Positions 46,301 through 58,877 of a stretch of 64,000 nucleotides of DNA are shown one piece after another (the stretch's first letter is position 1; each line of letters begins with the position of its first letter). Source of the DNA: Sphagnum compactum (lineage: Eukaryota; Bryophyta; Sphagnopsida; Sphagnales); the NCBI GenBank assembly GCA_965153455.1, contig OZ234504.1, positions 434,001 through 498,000 on the forward strand, given 5' to 3'. A model generated the notes under the pieces. That model made no database searches. It was not told the DNA's origin and saw only the letters and a program-made list of their open reading frames with translations. Position numbers and translations under genes: made by a program.

Positions 46301-48432
46301 ACCTCTGCAGATAGATGATTCAATCATCAGTTGAAAGACCCTTAATCACATGCAGACTTTCTACCATTTGAATAAATAACATTTAGTGCTTTACGCTGTG
46401 AAAGGCTTGCTCCTCAAAGGCCCTTAATTTTCAAGCCTACACCATTACGTTACTGCCCTTGAAGCTACAACCCTCAAATTAGGGAAAGACCTTCGGAGGG
46501 CGCCTTCCCCTATACACGAGAACCCTCCCCTGGGAAAGCCTTGTAATCTACATATGGTTAGGTTGCTGGTAACTTTAGCTGTGTGCTTTATGATGGATAA
46601 AACCCACACTGGTGGTGGACATTCCAAAAACAAGGGGATTAGGTTTGGGAGCACCCCCACCCGAGGCTTTCATCCTACACTTAAAAATTGTTTTATCTTT
46701 GCAAATTAGTCTTAGTAAAATCCTTCAGTTCGAGAGGCAAGCTTGACAGTTGCCTTTCCAATTGAAGACCTGCGAGGGCTGAAGCCTGAGACTGGAAACA
46801 TGATCCATGAACGCCACCATCATATGACAAGAGGGCAGGCATTTAAGGGGGTGTATGGTTACATGAGGGGCACTATACAGAAAGTGCACCTCTTAAATGC
46901 ACTGACAGTCGTTGCCACTATCCTCAAGGGCACTCTCACCTGGTTGCCACCAATAAAACATGTCCATGGATGTAGAAAGCATGGTTTGGAAAAAGGATGT
47001 CAACACCAAAAACATGTCTATGGATGTAGAAAGGAAATTAGGGGAAGGCATGCTGTCCAATGGTCCCCCCTAATGTGAGGGTTGTTGGCCTGCAAATTAG
47101 GGAAGAAAGCCCATTGAAGTAGGCCTTCCCCAGCAGAAAATATTGCAAGGTTTTTTGACGTGAACGGTAAAAGGTTTCTTCAATTGATGAATGAATCTTC
47201 CATGCAAGGTCATGCTTTCAAATGCAAAGAAAAAACCTTCAAGTACTTTACACCAAGCCTTGAAAGGATGTCAATATCCATAACATGATGATGGATATAG
47301 AAAGGAACATTATGCCATGCCTAGAAAGGATGTCAATGCCCAAAACATGCCTGGAAAGGATGTTAAATGCATGGCATATCATGAAAACAATGTATGCATG
47401 CATGGAAGAGGACATGGTGAACTACATAAAACTACGGACACTTAGGCCCCCAAAACTTGAACTTCTTTCTCCGGGTGAGATAACTTAATAGATGACTGCT
47501 TCATTTCCAACTGATCAAAGTGAAAGATGATCAAGGCATCCAGCAACTCATGTGAGCAAGTCTAAGCTCAGTTGGCCAAAAGTTGGTGAAGTAAGAGTAG
47601 AAAAAACATTTGAACATGACCTTGTGAGAGATTTCTTTCAAATCTCTTAGGGGTAGGAACTTATTGTTCATAACCTTTATGTCCTGGAAAGTCGTCAGGT
47701 TATGCAATTCCAAATCAAAAAAATGTATGAAATTTCTAAACCAAAATTGTGTGTGAATTTTTCATAAACTGGTTGCATTTGTGTTTCAAAAACTGAATTT
47801 GCAAAAAGGATATAATTTTTGCGATTCAGTGGAACCTCACCTTAGGAACAAGGTGCAATGCATAATGCTGTATGTTAACAACTTCAATTGCAACATGGGA
47901 TATAAAGGTAGTTTGGCCACTAGATGTCATAGTCCATTGCCCTAGACTCGGGCTCCAATTAGTTACAATGACCCCATACTTGAGCTTGGGGAAAAGCTTA
48001 TCCATTGTCTTGCTCTTGTTATGGTTAGTAAGAAGTGATTAAGAAATAAACAATAGTGCTATGGGTCACTCGGTGAAAAGTCATTTAATCTATTAGAGTT
48101 AATGAAATAAAAAGTTTGTGTTTTAACTTAGCTGCACCTCCTTGTGAAGGCTTAAAGACAGCCTTAATACATTGACTTGTATTCACATATGGTAACATTT
48201 TGATAGAAGAAAACTGTCTGGATCACACTTGAGTGGTGAAGGCAAACTTCAGAGTCATCTTCTTCCTCCCAATGGATGCTGTTCCGGAGTGAAGCTGTGA
48301 AATCATAAATCATTTTTAGTTGGGGAATGTTGGGATTGTTGAACTTTGTACACTTCTTGCTATCTCTTTGGGTGCACAATGCACATGATAATTTTAGTTG
48401 TGCATCTTGAGGAATTGCTAGTACTAATGCAG
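40303..48432. other. Non-coding DNA with small GC-rich repeats
   Basis: No gene recognised over 8 kb. Related GC-rich snippets occur at about 43,671-43,731, 46,467-46,513 and (inverted) 47,070-47,131, sharing CTACAACCCTCA, TTAGGG and GGCCTTCCCC-like parts. Between 46,955 and 47,360 the phrase ACATG(T/A)(C/T)(C/T)ATGGATGTAGAAAG and AAAGGATGTCAA recurs several times. Short frames are not supported as genes; the 61-codon minus-strand frame at 43,087-43,272 has no known motif. Confidence 0.45.
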
Positions 48433-48459
48433 AGTGTGTGTGTGTGTGTGTGTGTGTGT
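48433..48459. repeat. (TG)n microsatellite
   Basis: Thirteen TG/GT steps in a row. Confidence 0.9.
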
Positions 48460-49470
48460 TTTGATGACTTGGTTGTTCATTGTGTGACAGAGCCATATGA
48501 CCAGTGTCGTGTGATTATTTCAATCTATCAACAACCCTGGGTTAAAATTTTTCAAAACACAATCCCTGTGAGATATTTTATACTTATTTTTGACTGCTGA
48601 AATCCTATATTAAGATTGGGGCCACTAAACCCTTTTTTTGGAAAAATAAATAAATATGTCAACAAAAATATATAGATGATAAGTCTTGGGTACAGATATT
48701 TGAAAATCAGAGATCCACCATTTCCATTTCTTTGAAATATTCAGAGAAAACCACCAGTCCTAATTATTTCAAAAACCTTAGAAAATCTACGGTTTTCATG
48801 AAAGAACCCTTAAAAAAACAAGCACTTTTCTGTGGGCATTTATTTGAATTCTACAATAAAAAGCTTGAGAACTGTGATTATATATCGGAATAAGTTTTTT
48901 GGTTCTTTTGAGAACCATGGTTACGAACCCTGTGAACTGTCATGATAACCACTGGGTCTGTTCATTATAGTTTTTGAGTCTTTTAGACTTATGTTCTAAG
49001 GATCTCAACTTTCAAGCTTGAGCCTGGGGTGTTCTATTTGGGTGCTCATTGCTCAAGATCCCTATGATAATGTCCAATTTAGCATCGAATTTGTCCACTT
49101 TAGTGCACCTTATTTCTTTGTCTTGAAAGCCAAATACATTTACTGTTGGCCTTAGTTTCTGTTAGGACAAAGCAACCCACAAGTAAAGAATGAAAATATC
49201 TTCATCTGTTTTAATGGCAGATCTATTTGTTGTTGATTTCTTGATTTGGGTTGTTTGGGTTTGTTTCCAAGTTGGTTAAAGAGTTTACAAGGCTTCCATA
49301 ATTAAAACTACTTAGCAGGGGAGATAGCATTTATAGATAGATTCAAAAACCTACTATAATAAAGCAGAGAAAAATAGCAACAAATAAACTTAGTACACAT
49401 ATATCCACATTGTGTTGAAAGCCCTTATAGCTAGAGACTAGAGCGCTAGCATTATATGAATTATTCTAAG

Positions 49471-49517
49471 TACTCCCTCCACAAAACACCTAGAGACACA
49501 AATTAATTGAAGGAGTA
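49471..49517. mobile_element. Tiny Stowaway-like inverted repeat (47 bp with flanking TA)
   Basis: TA-CTCCCTCCA at the left and TTGAAGGAG-TA at the right form short inverted ends with TA on both sides. CTCCCTCC is a classic Stowaway end. So small an element could be a deletion product or chance. Confidence 0.25.
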
Positions 49518-49537
49518 AAGTAGTAGTGTTTCTTGTG

Positions 49538-49554
49538 CCCCCCCCCCCCCCCCC
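49538..49554. repeat. Poly-C run (17)
   Basis: Seventeen consecutive C. Confidence 0.9.
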
Positions 49555-51289
49555 TAAGAATTCATCCCCTCACAAGTAACTACCCATCCATCCTCACCTT
49601 CATCCCCTACTAGATCCTTGGATGTTTGTTGTAATTGTTGTTGGTGCAGTAATAATTGGTTTTCTTCTGCCTCTACCTCCTCATCATCACCACCATCATC
49701 ATCCCTAGAGGCAGCTAGCTAGGCAGGCAGGCAGCAGACACCAAAACCCATTCATGAAAATCAAAGAAAAAGCTACCAATCTCTCTTTTAGAGTCAGACA
49801 GGCACTCATCCACAATGACAAATTATTTTTTCAGCTTAGTAAGTAGAAGCTATTATCACATCACAGAAATCCCCTCTCATCATAATAAAAGTAGCATTTG
49901 CACTCCCTCAGACTTTGTCCAAAAGATCCAGAAATAAAGTTTCAAGCTCCGTGAGACTTTAGCATTCAGCACTTGATGGTTTGCAATGCTTTTCATCTAT
50001 CAAAATTAATCCTATATGAAGTGCAAAGATATTTGAACTCTTGAAATGAATTGCCCTAAAAAATAATTTATAACTTGCATCATAAAATCTGAGCCCCAAG
50101 GCTCACCTTGCAAAAATGAGGCCCATGTAACAAAAGAGAAAATGGGGTAGTGAGTTTAGTGATTGCTCGTTGATGCCATCTCCTTGAATTGAACAAAGAA
50201 CCAAACAATGAAGTAATTTCATTCATGAATAGTATACCATATTGAGGCCATGGGGGAAGCTTCTAAGGCTCATTATTCATAGTTCTTCATGAAGGAATGA
50301 ACAAGGTGCTAGCTTCCAAAATCCAGAAATTGTATGAGCCCAAGAGGCAATGGCCGTATGTGATAGTTTAGAGCAGGTAAAGAAGCAAGTAGGAGATGCT
50401 GGGACTTGTGCACGAGTGACATTATATTGTGTACACACTTATAACATGTCAAACTTAGTAAATGCATTGAATTCCATATTTAATTTTTGTTTTGGATTGT
50501 ACTCTATGCTGCCATTGTTTGTATTGGGAAGTTATGTTTGATTCCCACTTGGTTTGTGGAGAATCTAATTATTGGGTCATGGTTACTTCTATTAATATCA
50601 ATTATATGAAATAGGTAGATGAATTGGGTGTACATATGATATAGAAAGAAGTGGATCCCACGAACAGATTGGCTTGATAGATTGTTCACTAAATTTAGCT
50701 TCAACTACACCTTTTTGATAAGGCAAAAATCACATTGTTTGTGTTTGAGAAGATACTGGGGCAAGAATGTGAGTGCAATTTTACATGAGATGCTTGGGCC
50801 CATTGCGTCACTTTGTATGACTTTTTAATTTTTTATTTGCATCCGCCGTCTCCTATTATCGTATTACCAAAATTGAACTTCAGCAAGAGGCGCTGGTCAT
50901 TTTCATCATGTACGACTTTTTACCCAAAAAGAAATCTCTTAAATAAAACTGGACGAACAGGGTTAATAAAAATGTTTTGAACTTGAGATAGAACATTGGA
51001 TGCATGATGGGAATCTCTTTATTATGTGGGTAGAAAAGTTGGAAGTGCGGCAACTCAAGAAGTAACTTAATCCTTGATATTTCGAATGTCTTGAAAAATC
51101 ATAAAATTGTTGTTTCGGACATAGATCCAAATTGATTTTTTGGCCATTAAAAAAATACTCAATCATGTTATTTTATTTATTGCAGCAAAATCTTCATTCA
51201 TTCATAAAAGTACCAGTAGTTGACTATTTTCAATAAAAGTATATTTTCAATATGTTTCACCAAAAACCAGTGACCACCCACATAAACAA

Positions 51290-52560
51290 TGAATATTTTT
51301 TTGAATACCTACCCTTCAAAGGAGATCTTTGTTTTGTTTTCAATACTTACCCTTCAAGTGAAACAAGGAGAGCTGTGGGCTCCTTGGGTTTGTGTTCCCA
51401 TCCTCATTTCATCCATCCGTCTCCCCATAAAACTGTTTTTTTTGGTTGGTTTTTTGTGTTGTTCTGGGGTTTTAACTTTTGTTGTTGTTTGCGGCTGACT
51501 AAAAGAAACTCCCAAAGAAGTTCTTTTTTTTTCCTTATTTCCAATACCTAGTAGTGGGTTCCTTGGGTGTGTGTCCTCATCCTCATTTCATCTATCTGGC
51601 TCCCCAAAAAACTTTTTGGTTGTTTTTGTGTTGCCCTCATTTCATCCATCTCTCTCCCCCCAAAAACTGTTGTTGGAATTGTTCTTGTGTTGTTGTTGGT
51701 GCTCGTGGCTGGTCACAAAAGTTCGTCACAGAGCTGGACAAGAAAAAAACAGACGAATGAGTTTTTTTCCCCTCTTTCAAAATCTTCCCACTTCAAACTG
51801 AAACAAAGACTAAATGAGCTCTTTCAGAGCGTGTCTACGTCCTCATATTGTTCAAATCTCTGCCCCCAAAAACATTTATTGTTGTTTTTGAGCTGTCCTC
51901 ATTTCATCGATATCTCTCCCCCAGAAACTGGTTTGTTCATTTTGTGTTGTCCTCATTGCATGCAACGCCCCCAACAAAAGTGTATTTTGTTGTTTTCCTC
52001 CGTTTTCTCTCTTTTGGTGCTGTTGCTGATGGTTTCAAAGTACACTGTTGCACTGGGTAGAAAAAAGCCTAGAAAATTATAAATATATTTCAATTTCAAT
52101 ACCTACCCTTCAAAGCCAAACAAAGACCTTAGTGGGCTCCTTGGGTGTGAGTCATTTTTGTTCGATGGCTATATATAGCCAAAAAGCTGTATTAAAAATT
52201 AAAAGTGCTAAATTCAAGTGCTGTTTGAGATTGTCAATAGCCTGAATTCGATCAAAATTTAACTATCAGATTTCTACACATGGTTCAAGTATGTAGCTAA
52301 AAATGTAGAAGGATGTTTTTTTTGCAAAAAATTAAATCTGGCGAAATCTTCCTATTGACCATCGCCACTTTGGCTACATCACAAAATTGCCCAAAGGAAC
52401 ACTGTGAGTGTCCTCATCCTCATTTCATCGATCTCTTTACCAACAAAACTGTTTTTGTTGTTGTTTTTGTGTTTGTTTGCTGTTTTTCGCTGTTTGTTTT
52501 CTCTGGTTTTGTTGTTGTTGCTGCGCACTGTTGCGGCTGGTTTCGAAGTTCGTCTTCGTC
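51290..52560. repeat. Imperfect repeats upstream of the HD-ZIP IV gene
   Basis: Five or more irregular copies share TCCTTGGGTGTG, CCTCATCCTCATTTCATC, CTCCCC(C)AAAAACTG and TTGTTGTTTTTGTGTTG. Best copies start near 51,378, 51,557, 51,840, 51,895, 51,945 and 52,405. The overlapping frames in this block are shadows of the repeat. Confidence 0.6.
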
Positions 52561-53811
52561 GTGGCCAGCGCTGGGCAGAAAAAAGCCGGCTGTCCTCGCT
52601 GGGGGGGGGAGGGGGTGGGTTTATTAACGTAAGAGTGGCGGGGGAACTCTCGGGATTGCATTAAATGCAACTAAATGCAGCTGTCCAGGAAATCCGCGCT
52701 CGCCAGGTTTTTGCTGGACGAGCGCATTTAATGCCAATAAATGCTCTCGCTTTCCCGCTCCAACTCCCCCAACTCTTTCACTGCTCCTCCCTTCCTCCCT
52801 CCCTCCTCTGTCCTCTCTCTCTCTCTGTGTGGACCAGTGTTTTACTTTTCATTTTATTGGTATCAAAATTTTGGCGAATTGGTTTTTAAAAATTAGCAAA
52901 TGTTAGTCAAATTGACGCTAGAAAAACAAAACTTTCAAAAAAATTCCCAATTGCTTTGTCGAAAACAAAACACGGCTCTGTTACTGTGTGGCTGCTCCCA
53001 CACACATGCACCCCCCCCCCCCCCCCCGCCCCTCCTCCCACTCCCCATTTCGCCCCCATTGCGCCCGCCCGCCTGCTGTTGTGGTGTATCTCACTGTGTG
53101 CGCCTGTGCTCTCATGTGCAGCAGAATACCCGCCGATGTCAGGAGGGAATACGAGGACACCTCTGGTGCAGCAAAACCTTTTATCATTATTACTCGTGCA
53201 CCCAAAACACTAACTTTGTTGCTGCTGCAGTGTTCCTCTAGTGCCTCATGTCTTCGCTTACAGTAAAGGCTTTTTTCCCACAACCATAGCTGCAAAACTC
53301 CTGCAGCAGCTTTTAGAACTCGAACCTCTTTATTTATTTTTCAGAGCTCCAGTCTTCTTCCTTTCAAGTCCGTGAGTAAGTGGGCGTTGTTGGAGAAGAA
53401 TTTTTGGTAGTTGTAGGCTTTCTATTGTATATGTGTCTCTACATTCTGTGCGTGTCTAGGGATCTGCATATGGAGAATAGGCTCGAGAATATAACTAGTT
53501 AGTTAGAAGCTGATCAGTATGTGTTTGCAGTTTACAGTTGTGGTGGAGCTGCATGCAGCAGTCTTAGATCACGGTAGTAGTAGTATTGACGAGGTTTGAG
53601 CAGGACCAGAAGAAAGAGTACAGCATTTGTTGAGTGGGAAGTCTGCTGTTTGGAGCTGATACTGGTAGCTGCTAAGGGTGTTCCCAGAGAGAGAGAGAGA
53701 GATGGTTGTGTTGGAGGTTTTGATCTGAAGTTGCGCGCGTGGGTGACGGCCGGGGAGTTTTTTGAGAAGAGGGAAGGAGGCAGGGCGGCAGGGAGGGAGG
53801 GTTTCAGACGG
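52561..53811 (+). promoter_or_regulatory. HD-ZIP IV promoter and 5' leader
   Basis: The region turns GC- and pyrimidine-rich, with a Y-patch-like CTCCCTTCCTCCCTCCCTCC and (CT)n at about 52,788-52,827, and an 18-C run at 53,010-53,027. TTTATTTATTTTTCAG at about 53,328-53,343 looks like a splice acceptor, so a leader intron is possible. A (GA)n run lies at about 53,688-53,702. The coding frame is open upstream of the first ATG to a TTG at 53,596, but no ATG occurs there. Confidence 0.45.
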
Positions 53812-56274
53812 ATGAGGCTAGGGGGTGTGACCGTGCAAGTATCTGGGAACGGCACTCTCGGTAGAGGGGGCTTCGGGGAGCTGGGGGGTATGCCCGCTGG
53901 CTTGATGGCCCCTCCACGTCCAGTGCTGCCACCGCTAGGAGGGCAGCGGCCGGTGAAGCAGCACCATAGCTCTCCGAGTCTGTCACTAGCACCTCCAATG
54001 GGTCTGATGGAAGGGCAGCGGGAAATCAGTCAAACGGCGGAGAGCGAGCAGCATCAGCAACAGCAGCAGAAGAACAAGGAGGAAGAATACGAGAGTCGGT
54101 CGGGAAGTGACAACATGGAGGGTGGCTCAGGGGATGACCAGGATCCAGATGGCCATCCGCCGCGCAAGAAAAGGTACCATCGTCATACGCCGCGTCAGAT
54201 TCAAGAGATGGAAATGCTGTTCAAAGAATGTCCACACCCTGACGACAAGCAGCGGCAGCATCTAAGTAAAGAGTTGGGATTGGAACCCCGTCAGGTGAAG
54301 TTCTGGTTTCAAAATCGACGCACTCAGATGAAGGCACACACGGAACGAGCTGAGAACTCGTTGCTCCGTCAGGAGAATGAGAAACTGCGCTCTGAGAACG
54401 TTCTCATGCGCGAAGCTTTGAAGAATCCGACTTGTCAGCACTGCGGAGGTCCTGCATCTCTCGGCGAGATGTCGTTGGATGAGCACCGCATCGAAAACGT
54501 TCGCTTGAAAGAAGAGCTTGACCGTGTGTCCGCCTTGGCTGCCAAGTACCTCGGTCGACCAATCATGCCGACTCCACACGAGCCCCCTCAGCTCCTCAAT
54601 GCCCCCCCTCTCTCACTCCCCAGCTCCTCTCTCGACCTCCAAGTAGGAGGAGGCAGCAGCTTTGATCTGCTTCCGACTGCCGCCGGCAGCATGGACATTG
54701 TGCAAGGTCCTTCTGTAGCCGACGTTGCTACGCGTCCAGGCGGACTCACTGAGGCAGAGAAGCCGATGGTAGTGGAGCTGGCCGTCACAGCCATGGAAGA
54801 ACTCTTGCGCATGGCGCAAGCCAATGAGCCTTTGTGGATGCAAGGTGGTGCCGACGGCAGCGGCAAGGAACAGTTGAACTACGATGAGTATATGCTCCAG
54901 TTCCCAAGAGGCATCGGGCTGCGACCCCCCGGTCTGAAGACGGAGGCCACTCGAGAGACAGGCCTGGTGATGAACAGTGGAGGCAGACTGGTGGAAACGC
55001 TCATGGACTCGTCTCAGTGGATGGAGATGTTTCCATGCATGGTTTCGCGAGCTCTTACGGTGGATGTGCTCTCCACCGGTGTGAACGGCAACCGCAATGG
55101 CGCCTTGCAGCTCATGTATGCGGAACTTCAAGTACTTTCACCCTTGGTACCCACTCGCGAAATCTATTTCCTTCGCTATTGTAAGCAGCATGCGGAGGGT
55201 GTGTGGGCAGTGGTAGACGTGTCTGTTGACAGTCTGCGGGACAACCCTCCTCCGTCTCTCATGCGTTGTCGTCGCCGGCCGTCAGGAATGCTCATCCAAG
55301 ACACACAAAACGGCTATTGCAAAGTGACAGCAGTGGAGCACATGGAATATGATGACCGAGCTGTGCACCGTATTTACAGAGATCTGGTGAACACGGGGAT
55401 GGCTTTCGGGGCACAGAGATGGATAGCCATTCTACAGCGTCAGTGCGAGAGTTTGGCCAGTCTACAGGCGACTAACCTGGCAACCAGAGATTTGGGGGAT
55501 ATTGCCAGCGCCGAAGGACGTCTCAGTATGCTAAAGCTAGCGCAGCGCATGACTAACAATTTTTGCGCAGGAGTGAGTGCTTCAACTGTGCACACATGGA
55601 CTACGCTCTCAGGCAGCGGCGATAATGACGTGCGAGTGATGACTCGCAAGAGCGTGGATAACCCAGGTGAGCCTCATGGCATTGTGTTGAGCGCTGCGAC
55701 ATCTATGTGGTTACCTGTAGCACCCCAGCGTGTGTTCGAGTTCTTGCGGGATGAACGTCTGAGGAGCGAGTGGGATATCCTGTCCAACGGAGGTCTAGTA
55801 GCCGAAATGGCACACATTGCCAAAGGCCAGGACCCGGGGAACAGTGTCTCACTCTTACGCGTCAATCCTATGAACGCAAGCCAAAGCAACATGCTCATCC
55901 TGCAGGAAAGCTGCACTGATGTCTCAGGCGCGCTTGTCATCTATGCGCCGGTTGACATACCAGCCATGAACCTAGTGTTACGAGGTGGCGATCCAGCTTA
56001 TGTTGCACTCCTTCCATCAGGTTTCGCCATTCTACCTGACGGACCAGCAGAAAACCGAAGAGCAGCGGCGACGATGATGTCACACGACAACAACAACAGC
56101 GACAACAACAGCCCCCGCACGACTGGTGGCTCCCTGCTCACAGTCGCCTTCCAAATACTAGTGAGCACCGTCCCATCTGCCAGACTCTCCCTGGAGTCCG
56201 TAGCCACTGTGAACAGCCTCATCTCCTGCACTGTACAACGCATCAAAGCAGCTCTCCACTGCGAAGATGCATGA
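53812..56274 (+). CDS. HD-ZIP class IV homeodomain/START transcription factor, 820 aa, no introns
   Basis: Class IV HD-ZIP proteins (the GL2/ATML1/PDF2 group) control epidermal identity and surface-cell fate in land plants. Start chosen at the first in-frame ATG ([10 protein letters not shown]). Order: Gln/Glu-rich acidic N terminus; homeodomain at about residues 119-176 with helix 3 [13 protein letters not shown]; zipper-loop-zipper to about 250 with the CQHCGG loop; START domain about 320-548 ([47 protein letters not shown]); the conserved C-terminal domain ending [19 protein letters not shown] and IKAALHCED. All domains and the family's usual end are present in one uninterrupted exon. Most family members have several coding introns, so this may be a retrocopy or lineage-wide intron loss. 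GC content is far above the flanks. It appears functional. Confidence 0.93.
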   Translation: MRLGGVTVQVSGNGTLGRGGFGELGGMPAGLMAPPRPVLPPLGGQRPVKQHHSSPSLSLAPPMGLMEGQREISQTAESEQHQQQQQKNKEEEYESRSGSDNMEGGSGDDQDPDGHPPRKKRYHRHTPRQIQEMEMLFKECPHPDDKQRQHLSKELGLEPRQVKFWFQNRRTQMKAHTERAENSLLRQENEKLRSENVLMREALKNPTCQHCGGPASLGEMSLDEHRIENVRLKEELDRVSALAAKYLGRPIMPTPHEPPQLLNAPPLSLPSSSLDLQVGGGSSFDLLPTAAGSMDIVQGPSVADVATRPGGLTEAEKPMVVELAVTAMEELLRMAQANEPLWMQGGADGSGKEQLNYDEYMLQFPRGIGLRPPGLKTEATRETGLVMNSGGRLVETLMDSSQWMEMFPCMVSRALTVDVLSTGVNGNRNGALQLMYAELQVLSPLVPTREIYFLRYCKQHAEGVWAVVDVSVDSLRDNPPPSLMRCRRRPSGMLIQDTQNGYCKVTAVEHMEYDDRAVHRIYRDLVNTGMAFGAQRWIAILQRQCESLASLQATNLATRDLGDIASAEGRLSMLKLAQRMTNNFCAGVSASTVHTWTTLSGSGDNDVRVMTRKSVDNPGEPHGIVLSAATSMWLPVAPQRVFEFLRDERLRSEWDILSNGGLVAEMAHIAKGQDPGNSVSLLRVNPMNASQSNMLILQESCTDVSGALVIYAPVDIPAMNLVLRGGDPAYVALLPSGFAILPDGPAENRRAAATMMSHDNNNSDNNSPRTTGGSLLTVAFQILVSTVPSARLSLESVATVNSLISCTVQRIKAALHCEDA

Positions 56275-56478
56275 TGATATCATCCTCCGATGGATGGATA
56301 AATGAATGTGTGAGATCTCTCGCAACAACAACAACAGACAACAACAGACCTTTTGCTGCTGGGGTGATTTGAGGAGCCTTCAAGATTGTGTGTGCACTCA
56401 CATTGAGCGTGATCTTGAGTGTTCCTCAGGAGGAAAGAAAAAAGGCCTTGAGATCTATTTCTCTCTCTTCCCTCTCCC

Positions 56479-56521
<43 letters not shown>

Positions 56522-56640
56522 CTTTCACTCTCTCTCTCTCAATTCTCTCTCTCTCTCTCTTTCCTTCATCACAGGTAACAATAACAGCCCAATTTTTTAG
56601 TGGCATCATCTTCTTCAGGCCATTTTTATTCGTTGGCAAC
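56275..56640 (+). repeat. HD-ZIP IV 3' UTR with (CT)n microsatellite
   Basis: Follows the TGA directly. Long (CT)n runs lie at 56,482-56,517 and 56,528-56,562. The minus-strand frames here are Arg/Glu artefacts of the repeat. No polyadenylation site is fixed. Confidence 0.6.
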
Positions 56641-57117
56641 GCTTTACGGATCACAAAAGATTTGACAAAACAAGGCTAAGAAAATGGGGGTGTGGGGAGT
56701 GCAGTCAAGAGCGAACCACCACTGATGGCCCTTGCTGCGTGGTAAAGTGGAAGTGCACACATTTGTGTTTTGTGTAGGTTTTCTCCAGCAAGCAACAGAG
56801 AAGCTGCTGCTGCTGCTGCCCTGTGTATTTGTCTCAGGCAGGCAGGCAGACAGCTCGTTAGCTTGCTTGGTAAACCTGCACACTTTGGTGTTTGCTTTTT
56901 CTCTTTTTGTGTGCACCTGTTTCACCACTCGGCAAGGGTAGTGGTTCGGGTATTGACTACCTTCCAACCCCCAACCTTCTACTATTTGTTCAAGCTCTTT
57001 GAATCAGGGTTTTCTTTTCTTTCTAAAACCCATTCTCTCCTCCTCTCATGAATCATTTGCATGATGCGGTATTACACTACTCGTGCAGAAATGTTTTTGG
57101 CTTTGTGAAAATCGGTT

Positions 57118-57660
57118 TAAGCTCTCTCTCACATCTCTCATTTTTGCTGTTCTGCAAGATTAACTCTGATCATTCTGTTTATGCTCCTCCACATTTGCTG
57201 TTCCTTCAAGATTAACTCCGATCATTCTGTTTAAGCTCCACATTTGCTGTTCCTGCAAGATTAACTCTTAGCATTCTGTTTAAGCTACTTCACATTTATG
57301 GTTACTGCAAGAACTCTGATTGATCAGTTGAAGCTACCTCACATTTGCTGTAATTGCAAGACTCTGATCATTCAGTTTCAATTCCCTCAAGTTTACTGTT
57401 AGTGCAAATCCCCTGATCATTCAGTTTCTGCTCAATCACATTGGCTGTTACTGCAAAAAGGTATGAACATTCAGTTTCAGATCCCTCGCCCTCGGATTTG
57501 CTGCAACTGCAAAGACACTAATCATTCAGTTTCAGCTACCTCACATGTGCTGTTGCTGCAAAGACTCTGATCCAATTTCAGTTTCAGCTGCTCATATTTT
57601 GCTTTTGCTGCAAAAACTCTGATCATTGAGTTTCAGTCTCTCACATCATGTTTGCGGTCA
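57118..57660. repeat. Minisatellite, 50-60 bp period, about 10 copies
   Basis: Copies share CACATTTGCTGTT(C/A)(C/T)TGCAAGA, ACTCTGATCATTC(A/T)GTTT and (C/A)AGCT. The array grades from AAGATTAACTCTGATC forms on the left to AAGACTCTGATC forms on the right. Non-coding, about 0.85 kb downstream of the HD-ZIP IV stop. Confidence 0.8.
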
Positions 57661-58435
57661 GTGTACAACAGTCGAGGGCGACTTTAGACTAGGCTCCAAG
57701 ATCCAGGGACCAATGAGTTCAAGTAATCTTATTGGTTGAAAGCTTTAAATTGTTCCCAAGGCATTTAGACAAGGGTCCAAGACCAAAAAGTGGCAAATTG
57801 AGGTTAAACCTACATGGCACCTGTTTTGGAGGGAAAATTAATTAGTTTGACCAAAAAACAGAGCTAAAAGGAGAGCTCCTGATTTGAAGAACCAAGAATC
57901 AGGCTAGTGACCAAGGTACACTCCAACTCAAGGATTCAATTTGCTTCAAATCGGTTGAAATTGGATCCTGGACCCTCGTCCAAAGTGGGTCTAAGTATGG
58001 TACTATTGCTTAGCGGATCTCATTGTTCAATTGCAAATAAAGGAAAACAAGTAAAATGCTCCTCCTCAAGCAAATTGATTACAAAAGAAAATAGTAATCG
58101 ACCATCAAGATCATATTGAAATATGTGCATGAATAAAGAGATTGTCTTGACAACTGAATGACAAGGAGCCTGTGCAAGATACAAAATATATCTCCTATAA
58201 CTTACCGACGAAACAGTACGAAATCTTTTAGCCAACAGTTTCACTAGCTTTCAGAATAGCAAACTCCCGCCCAGGTTGACATAGTTATGGAAAGGAGAAT
58301 AACCCCACACATTTGCATAAGATGATTACATAAGGACTTTTCACAAATCTTGAGAAGATGAAATGGAATCCACAAAGGCTGCCAATGCAGACCCAGGATT
58401 TTCAGAAGGAATATGAACATGTGTTCAACCATTTG
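57661..58435. other. Non-coding DNA
   Basis: No gene or element recognised. Confidence 0.5.
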
Positions 58436-58877
58436 AACCCTTGATGGGTGAGTATTAGAAATGGCACTAACCCCCACCTGGTTCCTGTTCCAGTTCCTTC
58501 ATAACAGTGGTTTGCAAAAGTAAAATGAACTGGTTCTGTATATAGTCATTGTTCTCAAAAATCAAAGAACTTGTTCTCATACATATCCCTGGTTTAAAAA
58601 ATCAAACCTTTTACAAGACTATAGGTTCTTTGTCGGTTCTTTGAGGAGGAGGCGTTGTGAGATTTCCAGAGCTTCTGGGCGGTGGTGAGGCCAAGTCAGT
58701 TCTCTTCATTTCATGTCCCAAAAACCTCTGGTTCTTTGAGGCTTAAATAATGAGAACCCGAGGTTCTTTGATTCTGAATTTTTAAAAACTGGAACAGGAG
58801 GTTCTTAGATTCAAAATTTTTCCAAAAACACTGGAACCTGAGGCACCAGAGAAATCAAATGATCACCCAACACTGGT
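58436..58877. mobile_element. Candidate hAT-like MITE
   Basis: The right end read inward is CCAGTGTTGGGTGATCATTT, hAT-like (CAGTG). The left end TTGATGGGTGAGTATTAG is a poor match. Internal CCTGGTTCCTGTTCCAG and CTGGAACCTGAGG are inverted. Ends and target-site duplication are not clean. Confidence 0.3.

Larger units (their letters stand above)
48460..51289. other. Non-coding DNA
   Basis: No gene supported. It includes a 17-C run at 49,538-49,554 and a tiny inverted-repeat element at 49,471-49,517. Confidence 0.5.

Noticed and set aside
51567-52082. 171-codon frame upstream of the HD-ZIP IV gene
   Set aside because: It is a read-through of the imperfect CATTTCATC/GTTGTTTTTG repeats, with three overlapping open frames in the same block.
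53596-53811. 72-codon N-terminal extension of the HD-ZIP IV protein
   Set aside because: The open frame begins at TTG with no in-frame ATG before 53,812. It includes a (GA)n run and does not resemble the family, so it is treated as leader.
56280-56654. 124-codon minus-strand frame with Arg-Glu repeats
   Set aside because: Translation of the (CT)n microsatellite in the 3' UTR.
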